Source: Pseudarthrobacter oxydans (GTDB lineage: Bacteria; Actinomycetota; Actinomycetes; Actinomycetales; Micrococcaceae). Taken from it: a DNA stretch of 64,000 bases. The notes under the pieces were generated by a model. It worked only from the letters and a program-made list of their open reading frames with translations, was not told the DNA's origin and searched no databases. Position numbers and translations under genes: made by a program. Below, piece after piece: positions 50,840 to 59,224 of the stretch. Numbering within the stretch: the first letter of the stretch is position 1; each line of letters opens with the position of its first letter. The stretch lies in contig NZ_JABTYH010000028.1 of NCBI RefSeq assembly GCF_013314975.1, positions 1 through 64,000 on the forward strand, written 5' to 3'.

Positions 50840-53254
50840 ATGACTGCTCCCGCAACGTCCCCGGCCGATGTCCACGTCAAGTGGTTCGAGGACATGGGGA
50901 TCGGGGACATCGCGTCCGTGGGGGGAAAAAACGCGTCGCTGGGCGAGTTGAGCCGCTCCCTGCAGTCCGCCGGCGTGAGGGTTCCCGACGGGTTTGCCAC
51001 CACCGCCGGCGCCTACCGCGCCTTCCTGGCTTCGAATGCCCTGGAGCCGCGCATCAGGACGTACATCGAGGAGTACCGGGCCGGACGCGCAACGCTGCGC
51101 CAGGCGGGCGCGGCAATCCGGGAGCTGTTCCTGTCAGCAACGTTCCCGGACAGCATCGGCGAGGCGATCCAGGAGCGATACCGGCTCCTTTCCCGCCGGG
51201 CGGGCCAGCACGAGGTGTCCGTCGCAGTTCGCAGCAGCGCCACGGCCGAGGACCTGCCGGACGCCAGTTTCGCGGGCCAGCAGGAGACATTCCTCAACGT
51301 GGCCGGGGAGCGCGCCGTCCTCGAAGCGTGCCGGAACTGCTATGCCTCCCTGTTTACTGACCGCGCCATCAGCTACCGCGAAATGAAGGGCTACGACCAC
51401 CTCGACGTGGCCCTGTCCGTGGGCGTCCAGCGCATGGTCCGCTCGGACCTCGGCGCCTCCGGGGTCATGTTCTCCATCGACACCGAGTCCGGCTTTCCCG
51501 ATGCCGTGCTCATCAGCGCGGCGTGGGGCCTTGGGGAGACCGTTGTCCAGGGGACCATCAATCCGGACAAATACCAGGTGTTCAAGCCGCTGCTCGCCGA
51601 CGGGCGCTTCCGCCCCGTGATCGAGAGGGAACGGGGTGCCAAGGAACGGAAGATGATCTACAGCCAGGGCGGCAATGCGCGGACCCGGATGGTGGAGACC
51701 ACCGAACGGGAGCAGGAAACCCTTGTGCTGTCCGACGACGAAGTGGTCCTGCTGGCGCGCTGGGCCAAGGCCGTGGAAGACCATTACGGGCGGCCCATGG
51801 ACATGGAGTGGGCCAAAGACGGCGTGACGGGCGAACTGTTCATGGTGCAGGCCAGGCCGGAAACGGTGCAGGCCCAGCGCAGCAGCACGTCGTTCCGGAC
51901 GTACCACCTCCGGCAGCAGGGGCGGCTGCTGACCGAGGGGGCGGCCATTGGGGATGCCATCGCCGGCGGGCGGGCCTGCGTCATCCGGGACGCAAAAGAC
52001 ATCGAATCCTTCGTGGACGGTTCCGTGCTGGTGACCAGGATGACGGACCCGGACTGGGTCCCGGTCATGAAGCGGGCAGCCGGCATAGTGACCGACCACG
52101 GCGGCCCCACCAGCCACGCAGCGATCGTCAGCCGGGAACTCGGCGTGCCCGCCGTCGTCGGAACCCGGAACGCAACGGAAGCCGTGCCTGACGGCGCCCC
52201 CATCACCCTGTCCTGCGCCGAAGGCGAGGAAGGGCGCGTCTACGAGGGGCTGCTGGAGTTCAGCGTGGAAGAAGTGGACCTCGAGGCCCTTCCCGCCACC
52301 CGCACTGACGTGATGGTGAACATTGGCAGTCCTGCCGCAGCCTTCAAATGGTGGCGGCTGCCGGCGGCGGGAGTGGGCCTGGCGAGGATGGAGTTCATCA
52401 TCAACAACCTCATCCGCATCCATCCCATGGCACTGGTCCACCCTGAAAGAGTGACAGACCCGGAGGAAGCCGCGCTCATCCGGAAGCTCACCAGCGGCTA
52501 CAGCGACCCCACGGAGTACTTCGTTGACGTGCTGGCCACCGGGATCGCCAAAATAGCGGCGCCTTTCCACCCCAAACCGGTGATCGTCCGGCTCAGCGAC
52601 TTCAAGAGCAACGAGTACAGCCACCTGATCGGCGGCGGGTTCTTTGAGCGTCCGGAGGAGAACCCCATGCTGGGCTTCCGCGGAGCCTCGCGCTACTACA
52701 GCGATCACTACCGGGAAGGCTTCGCCCTCGAATGCAAAGCCCTCAAACGGGTCCGCGAAGATGTGGGCTTCGCCAACATCATCGTTATGGTCCCGTTCTG
52801 CCGGACCGTCCGGGAGGCGGACCTGGTCATCGAAGCCATGGCCGGCCAGGGACTGGTGCGGGGCAGTGCCGGGCTGCAGCTCTACATGATGTGCGAAATA
52901 CCCTCGAACGTGGTCCTGGCCGAACAGTTCGCCGAACGCTTCGACGGGTTTTCCATCGGCTCCAACGACCTGACCCAACTGGTGCTGGGGGTGGACCGCG
53001 ATTCCGAACAGCTTGCCGGGCTGTTCGATGAAAGGGACCCTGCCGTCAGCGCGATGATTGCCCAGGCCATCGACAAGGCGCACGCCGCGGGCATCAAGAT
53101 CGGAATCTGCGGGCAGGGGCCCAGCAACCACCCGGACCTTGCCGAATTCCTGATCGGCCGCGGCATAGATTCCATCTCGCTGAACCCGGACACCTACGTG
53201 AAGACCCTGCCCGTCATCGCCGCAGCCGAGCAGCGGCTGGCCAGACAGGCCTAA
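50840..53254 (+). CDS. ppsA: Phosphoenolpyruvate synthase
   Basis: Makes PEP from pyruvate and ATP (releasing AMP and phosphate). The 804 aa is full length. The N-terminal ATP-grasp part is VKWFEDMGIGDIASVGGKNA, RSSATAEDLPDASFAGQQET. The phospho-His domain is GIVTDHGGPTSHAAIVSREL with the catalytic His. The C-terminal PEP-binding barrel has GLARMEFIINNLIRIHPMAL and the Cys in IGICGQGPSNHPDLAEFLI. ATG 50840 is set by the DosR-like box spacing and the family start. A GH65 fusion and pfkA follow, forming a sugar/PEP module. Under hypoxia the reverse reaction could yield ATP. Confidence 0.95.
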   Translation: MTAPATSPADVHVKWFEDMGIGDIASVGGKNASLGELSRSLQSAGVRVPDGFATTAGAYRAFLASNALEPRIRTYIEEYRAGRATLRQAGAAIRELFLSATFPDSIGEAIQERYRLLSRRAGQHEVSVAVRSSATAEDLPDASFAGQQETFLNVAGERAVLEACRNCYASLFTDRAISYREMKGYDHLDVALSVGVQRMVRSDLGASGVMFSIDTESGFPDAVLISAAWGLGETVVQGTINPDKYQVFKPLLADGRFRPVIERERGAKERKMIYSQGGNARTRMVETTEREQETLVLSDDEVVLLARWAKAVEDHYGRPMDMEWAKDGVTGELFMVQARPETVQAQRSSTSFRTYHLRQQGRLLTEGAAIGDAIAGGRACVIRDAKDIESFVDGSVLVTRMTDPDWVPVMKRAAGIVTDHGGPTSHAAIVSRELGVPAVVGTRNATEAVPDGAPITLSCAEGEEGRVYEGLLEFSVEEVDLEALPATRTDVMVNIGSPAAAFKWWRLPAAGVGLARMEFIINNLIRIHPMALVHPERVTDPEEAALIRKLTSGYSDPTEYFVDVLATGIAKIAAPFHPKPVIVRLSDFKSNEYSHLIGGGFFERPEENPMLGFRGASRYYSDHYREGFALECKALKRVREDVGFANIIVMVPFCRTVREADLVIEAMAGQGLVRGSAGLQLYMMCEIPSNVVLAEQFAERFDGFSIGSNDLTQLVLGVDRDSEQLAGLFDERDPAVSAMIAQAIDKAHAAGIKIGICGQGPSNHPDLAEFLIGRGIDSISLNPDTYVKTLPVIAAAEQRLARQA

Positions 53255-53296
53255 CGGCACTGTCAACCGCGGACGGCCTGCTGGTATCCCTGTCAT

Positions 53297-56200
53297 ATGA
53301 CCGCGCCATCACCCACCGCCGCAGCCGCGAGGCCGCCCTTTGACGCCGTCATTTTTGATCTGGACGGGGTGGTGACCAACACGGCCCTGGTCCATCAGGC
53401 CGCCTGGCGGGAGGCCTTCGAACAGATCCTGCAGGACCCCAGGGTGCCGGACACCGCCGACCGTTCACCCCTTTCCAAAGCTGACTACCGGACCTACATC
53501 GACGGCCTTCCCAGGGAAGAAGGCGTCGTGAAGTTCCTTGCGTCAAGGGGGGTTAAAGTCGACAAGGGATCGGACGGTGACGAGCCCGGCACCTGGACAG
53601 CGTTCGGCCTTGGTGCCCTGAAGAACCGGCTCTTCCAGGAGCGGCTCAGGCGGGACGGTGTCCAGAGCTACCCGGGCACGGTCCAACTGCTGCAAAGGCT
53701 TTCCGACGCCGGGGTCCCCACCGGAGTGGTCACGTCCAGCCGCAATGCGTCCTCGGTCCTTGATGCAGCCGGCATTCCGAATCTTTTCGGCGTCATCCTG
53801 GACGGGACTGCTGCAGCCAACCTGGGCCTGCGGGGGAAGCCCGCCCCCGACGTCTTCCTGGCGGCCGCGTTCCGCCTTGGGGTATCGCCGTCCCACTCCG
53901 TGGTCATCGAGGACTCGGTGGCAGGGGTCCTCGCAGCGCACCGGGGCGGGTTTGGCCTGGTGGTGGGCATCGACCGCAGCGGAACCCGGCGGGAACTCGA
54001 GGCCGCCGGTGCCGGCACAGTCCTCAATGACGTCCGTGAACTGGACCTGGGACTCGTCCTTGGCGATCCCTGGCAGCTTGTCTATGAGGGCTTCGATGCC
54101 GGGCACGAGGGCCACCGGGAAGCGCTCACCACCCTTGGCAACGGCTACCTGGCTGTGCGGGGCGCATCCCCGGAGGGCGGCGGAAGCATCCGGTATGCCG
54201 GCATGTACCTGGCTGGAGTCTTCAACCGCCTGGCGGCCGAAGTCGCCGGCGAGGTGGTCGTGGAAGAACACATGGTGAACGCGCCTGACTGCCTTCCCCT
54301 GGACCTGCGGCTGGCGGACGGGCAGTGGTGGTCGGAAGGAGGCCTGGCGGTTGTCCGCGAGCGCCGCACCCTGGATCTCCAGCGGGCGGTTCTGGAACGG
54401 CGGCTCCTGCTGGAAGCCGGGGACAAGCGGCGGATGGAGGTCGTGCAGACCAGGTTCGTGTCCATGGCTGAGCCCCACCTGCTGGGCCTGGAAACGAAGG
54501 TCACGCCCTTGGGCTGGAGCGGTGCCGTGGAAGTGCGCAGCGGCGTCACTACGGGCGTCACCAACTCGAACGTCCCCGAACCGGCCGCCAGCCCGGGGGT
54601 TCACCTTGTTGACCGGACCATGGACGGCGGCAGCTTCAAGCAGCCTGCTCCGGACGACGTTTCCGTGGTCGAGGCCGAGACCACCCAGAGCCTGATCCGG
54701 GTAGCCGTGGCATTCCGCACGAGTGTGTCCGGGGGAGCAGGCGCCGGCGGAACGGGCCCTGGCGGGACAGATGCAGGGAAGCCCGGCAGCATCGGCCCGT
54801 TCCACTTCCGGACCTTCGAGGTGGCCCTCGCTGACGGAGCTGCAGCAAGAATCAGCAAGACCGTGGCGGTGGCGACATCCCGCGACCGGGCGATCGCCTC
54901 CCCGGCTGCTGCCGCGGTTGCCGTGCTGGCCCGTGCCGGCGGGGACATCGACGCCCTCCTGACCGCACACCAGGACGCCTGGCGGCGTGAGCTGCATCCG
55001 TTCCTGGTGGACATCGAGGCGCCGGTGCAGGTGCGCCTGGTCCTCAACCTCCACATCTTCCATCTGCTGCAGACCCTCACACGCCACACGGCGGAACTCG
55101 ACGCCGGCGTCACCGCCCGGGGCCTCCACGGCGAGGGGTACCGCGGGCATGTCTTCTGGGACGAATTGTTCGTCCTGCCGCTCCTGACCACCAGGACGCC
55201 GGATGTGGCGCGCTCCCTCATCGAATACCGGTGGCGGAGGCTTCCGGCAGCCCGCCACGCGGCAGCGGTCCAAGGCTTCTCCGGGGCGCAGTTTCCCTGG
55301 CAAAGCGGGAGCGACGGTACGGAAGAAACCCCCAAGTGGCTCTACAACGACAGATCCGGCAGGTGGGTGAAGGACCACTCGCACATGCAGCTGCACTCCG
55401 GGCTGGCTGTGGCCTTCAACGTCTGGCAGTATTTCCAGGCCACCAGCGACAAAGCCTGGCTCCTTCGGAAGGGCGCCGAGCTGGTGATCGACGTTGCGCG
55501 GTTCTTCGCCTCGCGGGCCGGGTTCAGCCAGGACACCGGGCGGTACCACATCCGCGGCGTCGTCGGACCCGATGAGTACCACACGGGATATCCGGGCAGC
55601 ACGGATCCCGGGCTGGACGACAACGCCTACACCAACGCCATGGCTGCCTGGGTCTGCCTTCGGGCTGCGGAGATCACCGGCATCTTCCACGGCAACGAAC
55701 TCGCCGGCCTGATGGAGAGGCTCCACATCACCGGTGAGGAAGCGGCGGGCTGGGAGCAGGTGGGCAAGGCCATGTTCATCCCGTTCCACACGGACGGCGT
55801 CATCAGCCAGTTTGCAGGTTACGAGGATCTCGAGGAACTCGACTGGGAACGGTACCGGGAATCCTATGACAGCATCGAGCGGCTGGACCTCATCCTGGAA
55901 GCCGAGGGAGACCAGACCAACCGGTACAAGCTTGCCAAGCAGGCCGATGTCCTGATGCTGCCCTACCTGCTGGGCCATGAAGGTGTGATAGCCCTGCTCC
56001 AAGAACTGGGATACGTGTTCACGCGGGACCTGTTGAACCGGACCATCGAGTATTACCTCGCGCGGACCGCCCACGGGTCCACTTTGAGCCGGGTTGCCCA
56101 CGCTTCCGTGCTCGCCGCCCTGGACGCCGACCGTGCCTGGGACAGCTTCCGGGAAGCGCTCGACGCCGACCTCGACGATACCCAGCACGGCACCACGCGC

Positions 56201-56518
56201 ACGGGCATCCACCTGGGGGCCATGGCTGGAAGCATCGACGTCATCCAGCGAAGTTTCGCCGGACTGAGGCTCAGCGGCGACGCGCTCGTCTTCGCGCCCA
56301 ACCTGCCCACCGGCCTCCGGTCCGTAGCCTTCAGGGTCCGGTACCGCGGGCATTACCTGAACGTCGAACTCAAGGACGGGCGCATGAGGATTGCCTCGGC
56401 GGCAGGAGACGCTGAACCCATCAGCGTGCGCGTCAACGGCAGGAAAACTGCGCTGGCGGCCGGCCAGGTCAGGACATTCCGGCTGCCCACGCAGGTGGAG
56501 GGACCGGCCGCATCATGA
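53297..56518 (+). CDS. Fusion of HAD phosphoglucomutase-like domain and GH65 glycoside phosphorylase
   Basis: A 1073-aa two-domain enzyme. Residues 15-250 are a HAD domain (FDAVIFDLDGVVTNTALVHQ, GVVTSSRNASSVLDAAGI, VVIEDSVAGVLAAHRGGF), as in beta-phosphoglucomutase. Residues 255-1065 are GH65: N-terminal sandwich (YEGFDAGHEGHREALTTLGN), (alpha/alpha)6 barrel (GEGYRGHVFWDELFVLP) with the catalytic Glu in GVVGPDEYHTGYPGS and KQADVLMLPYLL. Such phosphorylases split trehalose or kojibiose with phosphate to give beta-glucose-1-phosphate, which the HAD part would turn into glucose-6-phosphate, saving ATP. The mycobacterial Rv2006 has a similar HAD-GH65 plan. It overlaps pfkA by 4 nt. Confidence 0.93.
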   Translation: MTAPSPTAAAARPPFDAVIFDLDGVVTNTALVHQAAWREAFEQILQDPRVPDTADRSPLSKADYRTYIDGLPREEGVVKFLASRGVKVDKGSDGDEPGTWTAFGLGALKNRLFQERLRRDGVQSYPGTVQLLQRLSDAGVPTGVVTSSRNASSVLDAAGIPNLFGVILDGTAAANLGLRGKPAPDVFLAAAFRLGVSPSHSVVIEDSVAGVLAAHRGGFGLVVGIDRSGTRRELEAAGAGTVLNDVRELDLGLVLGDPWQLVYEGFDAGHEGHREALTTLGNGYLAVRGASPEGGGSIRYAGMYLAGVFNRLAAEVAGEVVVEEHMVNAPDCLPLDLRLADGQWWSEGGLAVVRERRTLDLQRAVLERRLLLEAGDKRRMEVVQTRFVSMAEPHLLGLETKVTPLGWSGAVEVRSGVTTGVTNSNVPEPAASPGVHLVDRTMDGGSFKQPAPDDVSVVEAETTQSLIRVAVAFRTSVSGGAGAGGTGPGGTDAGKPGSIGPFHFRTFEVALADGAAARISKTVAVATSRDRAIASPAAAAVAVLARAGGDIDALLTAHQDAWRRELHPFLVDIEAPVQVRLVLNLHIFHLLQTLTRHTAELDAGVTARGLHGEGYRGHVFWDELFVLPLLTTRTPDVARSLIEYRWRRLPAARHAAAVQGFSGAQFPWQSGSDGTEETPKWLYNDRSGRWVKDHSHMQLHSGLAVAFNVWQYFQATSDKAWLLRKGAELVIDVARFFASRAGFSQDTGRYHIRGVVGPDEYHTGYPGSTDPGLDDNAYTNAMAAWVCLRAAEITGIFHGNELAGLMERLHITGEEAAGWEQVGKAMFIPFHTDGVISQFAGYEDLEELDWERYRESYDSIERLDLILEAEGDQTNRYKLAKQADVLMLPYLLGHEGVIALLQELGYVFTRDLLNRTIEYYLARTAHGSTLSRVAHASVLAALDADRAWDSFREALDADLDDTQHGTTRTGIHLGAMAGSIDVIQRSFAGLRLSGDALVFAPNLPTGLRSVAFRVRYRGHYLNVELKDGRMRIASAAGDAEPISVRVNGRKTALAAGQVRTFRLPTQVEGPAAS

Positions 56519-57540
56519 AGAAGCTCGGAATCCTGACAAGCGGCGGGGACTGCCCCGGCGTCAACGCAGTGATCCGCGGAGCCGTGCTGGGCGGTGAGGT
56601 TGTCCATGGATATGGATTCGTGGGATTCCGCGACGGCTGGCGGGGAGTCCTGGAACAGGATGTGGTTCCTTTGCCCCGGCGGAGCGTCCGCGGCATATCC
56701 CGGTTGGGCGGGACCATCCTGGGAACTTCCCGCACCAACCCGCTGGAGGGCGGCGGGACCGGCGCGGTGCGGGAAAGCCTGCGGCGCAATGGCCTGATGG
56801 GCCTGATCGCCATAGGCGGCGAGGGGACGCTTGCCGCGGCGAAGGCGCTGTGTGACCAGGGCGTCAACGTGGTGGGTGTTCCCAAGACGATCGATAACGA
56901 TCTTGGTGCGACGGACTACACGTTCGGGTTTGATTCGGCGGTCCAGACAGCCACTGAAGCCATTGACAGGCTGAGGACCACGGGGGAGTCGCACCACCGG
57001 TGCATGATTGCTGAGGTCATGGGCCGCAATGCCGGCTGGATCGCCCTGCACTCGGGGATGGCCTCGGGCGCCCATGCCATCCTCATCCCGGAGCACCCGG
57101 TGTCCCTGGACCAGATCGCCACGTGGGTGCTGTCAGCACGGGACCGCGGGCGGGCGCCCCTGGTGGTGGTGGCCGAAGCTTTTGTGCCGGAGGGGCAGGA
57201 AACACCCTATGCGCCCCGTGGGCTCGATACCTTTGGCCGGCCCCGTCTTGGAGGCATCGGCCGGCTGTTGGAGCAGCAGCTGCAGCAGGCCACCGGGATA
57301 GAGACCCGGGCCACTGTCCTGGGCCACATCCAGCGCGGTGGGGAGCCCACGGCCTATGACCGCGTCCTTGCCACGCGGCTGGGCCTGGCGGCCGTCGAAG
57401 CGGCGGCCAATGGCTCATGGGGGACCATGGTGTCCCTCCGCGGCACGGACATCGTCACCGTGGGCCTTGAGCTTGCGCTCGGAAGCCTGAAGGTGGTTCC
57501 CGAGGCCCGGTACCGGGAAGCAGCAGTCCTGTTCGGCTGA
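56515..57540 (+). CDS. pfkA: 6-phosphofructokinase
   Basis: Phosphorylates fructose-6-phosphate in glycolysis, 341 aa. GILTSGGDCPGVNAVIRGAV starts the protein. The phosphoryl-donor loop is GGEGT (Gly at the position where PPi enzymes have Asp), and the second determinant is Lys in PKTIDNDL. This Gly/Lys combination is common in actinobacterial enzymes and predicts ATP use. Catalytic and sugar-binding parts are FGFDSAVQTATEAIDRLR, MGRNAGWIALHSG, GHIQRGGEPTAYDR. The start overlaps the GH65 stop (ATGA), so glucose-6-phosphate made by the fusion enzyme can enter glycolysis directly after isomerisation. Confidence 0.94.
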   Translation: MKKLGILTSGGDCPGVNAVIRGAVLGGEVVHGYGFVGFRDGWRGVLEQDVVPLPRRSVRGISRLGGTILGTSRTNPLEGGGTGAVRESLRRNGLMGLIAIGGEGTLAAAKALCDQGVNVVGVPKTIDNDLGATDYTFGFDSAVQTATEAIDRLRTTGESHHRCMIAEVMGRNAGWIALHSGMASGAHAILIPEHPVSLDQIATWVLSARDRGRAPLVVVAEAFVPEGQETPYAPRGLDTFGRPRLGGIGRLLEQQLQQATGIETRATVLGHIQRGGEPTAYDRVLATRLGLAAVEAAANGSWGTMVSLRGTDIVTVGLELALGSLKVVPEARYREAAVLFG

Positions 57541-57544
57541 GGTG

Positions 57545-57611
57545 GCTGACGGTACGTATGGCTGGCGTGACCGTGCCTGGCCCCACGGGGGACCAGGCAC
57601 AAACCGTCAGC
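57545..57611. terminator. Nested hairpin between convergent pfkA and Hsp20 genes
   Basis: An inner stem (GTGCCTGG with CCAGGCAC, 57573-57600, itself closed by CCCC/GGGG) sits in an outer stem (GCTGACGGT with ACCGTCAGC, 57545-57611). It serves both strands; the outer stem reaches into the end of the Hsp20 gene. Confidence 0.6.
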
Positions 57612-58029
57612 CCCTGCTGATCGGGATCTTCGACGCCGAGGCCACCTCTTGCTGGTCCGGAAGGGGAGCGCGGACTTCCAGGACGCCGTCCTTGTAGGAA
57701 GCGGTGACGTCACCCTGCTGCACTCCGCTGGGGAGGGGGAGCCGCCGGACGAAAGAACCGTAGCGGAATTCGGACCGGTAGTTGTCCTTGTCCTTGTGTT
57801 CCGTCTTCTCCTGCCGCTCGGCCTTGATGGACAGGACGCCGTCGGTCACGGTCACGTCCACGTCTTTTTCCGGGTCGATTCCGGGCAGCTCCGCCCGCAC
57901 CACCAGGGTGTTGCCGTCCACCATTTCCTCCACCCGGATGGCGGACGATCCCATCTCTCCTTCAAAGAGTCTTTCGATCACATCCAAAGGGGAGCGGCGG
58001 GAATCGAACCACTTCATCAGGTCAGTCAT
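57607..58029 (-). CDS. Hsp20/alpha-crystallin small heat-shock protein
   Basis: ATP-independent holdase, 140 aa. The alpha-crystallin domain spans about residues 30-125 (IRVEEMVDGNTLVVRAELPG, YGSFVRRLPLPSGVQQGDVT, YKDGVLEVRAPLP). The C-terminal anchor motif is I-P-I in ASKIPISRG. ATG 58029 has AGGAGG 7 nt upstream. A DosR-like box is 80 nt upstream, so the message has a normal leader. The mycobacterial alpha-crystallin HspX is the classical DosR target, which matches. Confidence 0.95.
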   Translation of the reverse strand: MTDLMKWFDSRRSPLDVIERLFEGEMGSSAIRVEEMVDGNTLVVRAELPGIDPEKDVDVTVTDGVLSIKAERQEKTEHKDKDNYRSEFRYGSFVRRLPLPSGVQQGDVTASYKDGVLEVRAPLPDQQEVASASKIPISRG

Positions 58030-58109
58030 TGTTGCCTCCTGCTCATTGTGAGCCGGGCCGACGCATCACCCGGCATTAACACCTTCCGCCCTCTACAGGT
58101 GCTGTTCCA

Positions 58110-58123
58110 GAGTCCAAGGTCCC
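58110..58123. promoter_or_regulatory. DosR-like box, Hsp20 promoter
   Basis: GAGTCCAAGGTCCC, 80 nt before the ATG at 58029. This gene has a Shine-Dalgarno, so transcription probably begins about 40 nt upstream of it. Confidence 0.65.
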
Positions 58124-58132
58124 ACCCCGGCT

Positions 58133-59146
58133 TCATGCTTTTTCGGGGCGGACCCGCAGGACGGCGGAACCGGTAACCCTGTCCGCGGCGAGATCGCCGA
58201 GGGCAGTGTCCGCGGCATCGAACGGATAGGCGGTGGTGGTTGGCGTGAGTGGAATCCGGGCCGCGAGCGCAAGGAACTCACGCCCGTCAGCGCGGGTATT
58301 GGCTGTGACGCTGCGGACCTGGCGCTCGTAGAACAGGTGGGCCTCATAGTTCAGGGCTGGTATATCGGTGAGGTGGATACCGGCAATCGCAAGTGTTCCG
58401 CCGCGGTCCAGGGCTGCGAGCGCGGCCGGCACCAGGTCGCCCACAGGGGCGAAAAGAATCGCGGAATCAAGGGGCACCGGTGGATTGTCATACGCGCCCC
58501 CGGCATATTCAGCTCCCAGGTCCCGGGCAAGGGCACGGGCCTCCTCCGACCGGGTCATAACAAAGACGGATGCCCCCTGGTACATCGCCATCTGCGCGGT
58601 CAGGTGGGCGGAACTGCCGAAACCGTAGATGCCAAGGCGCCCACCGGCCGGCAGGTTGGCGCGTTTCAGCGCACGGTAGCCAATGATGCCCGAGCACAGC
58701 AGCGGTGCTGCCTGCTCATCGGTGAACACCTCCGGAATGAGGTAGGCAAAGTCCTGGGAGACGGTGAGTTGCTGGGCGTAGCCGCCGTCCTTGTCCCAGC
58801 CGGTGAAGACGGGCGCCGTACAGAGGTTCTCGTCCCCGCGGCGGCAGTACGCACATGTCCCGCAGACGCCGCCCAGCCACGCTACGCCTACCCTGTCGCC
58901 CGGCGCGAAACGGTGGGCACCCGGGCCCGTTTCCACCACCACGCCCACCGCCTCGTGGCCCGGGACAACCCCGGGACGGCGTGGTTGGAGGTCCCCTTCG
59001 GCCAGATGGAGGTCGGTCCGGCAGATTCCGCAGACACTCACGTCCACCAGGAGTTCATTGGCCGCGGGCCTGGGGTCGTCGCGGATGCCCTTGACCAGGG
59101 AACGGCCGGGCAGGGGACCGGGCTGGCCCACCCACCATGCGAGCAT
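58133..59146 (-). CDS. Zinc-binding alcohol dehydrogenase (AdhP/AdhA-like)
   Basis: A 337-aa medium-chain dehydrogenase. VDVSVCGICRTDLHLAEGDL gives the catalytic Cys, GHEAVGVV the His/Glu, and CGTCAYCRRGDENLC the structural zinc site. The coenzyme motif is LGIYGFGSSAHLTAQMAMYQ, which departs from the usual GxGGxG. A likely role is aldehyde reduction during fermentation. ATG 59146 has AAGGAGG upstream and a DosR-like box 56 nt upstream. Confidence 0.92.
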   Translation of the reverse strand: MLAWWVGQPGPLPGRSLVKGIRDDPRPAANELLVDVSVCGICRTDLHLAEGDLQPRRPGVVPGHEAVGVVVETGPGAHRFAPGDRVGVAWLGGVCGTCAYCRRGDENLCTAPVFTGWDKDGGYAQQLTVSQDFAYLIPEVFTDEQAAPLLCSGIIGYRALKRANLPAGGRLGIYGFGSSAHLTAQMAMYQGASVFVMTRSEEARALARDLGAEYAGGAYDNPPVPLDSAILFAPVGDLVPAALAALDRGGTLAIAGIHLTDIPALNYEAHLFYERQVRSVTANTRADGREFLALAARIPLTPTTTAYPFDAADTALGDLAADRVTGSAVLRVRPEKA

Positions 59147-59202
59147 TTTTTCCTCCTTCCGCCGGCTCCTTCAACAATGGCCGGGTTTGGCTGTTCTTCC
59201 CA

Positions 59203-59216
59203 GAGCCGAAAGTCAC
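59203..59216. promoter_or_regulatory. DosR-like box, second alcohol dehydrogenase promoter
   Basis: GAGCCGAAAGTCAC (GTGACTTTCGGCTC on the coding strand), 56 nt before the ATG at 59146, which has its own Shine-Dalgarno. Confidence 0.55.
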
Positions 59217-59224
59217 CATGGTCT

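Noticed and set aside
51134..53296. 720-codon minus-strand frame
   Set aside because: Antisense shadow of ppsA with no family character.
53543..56353. 936-codon open frame on the minus strand
   Set aside because: It is antisense to the HAD-GH65 gene, whose motifs are unmistakable; long antisense frames are expected in high-GC DNA with strong codon bias.
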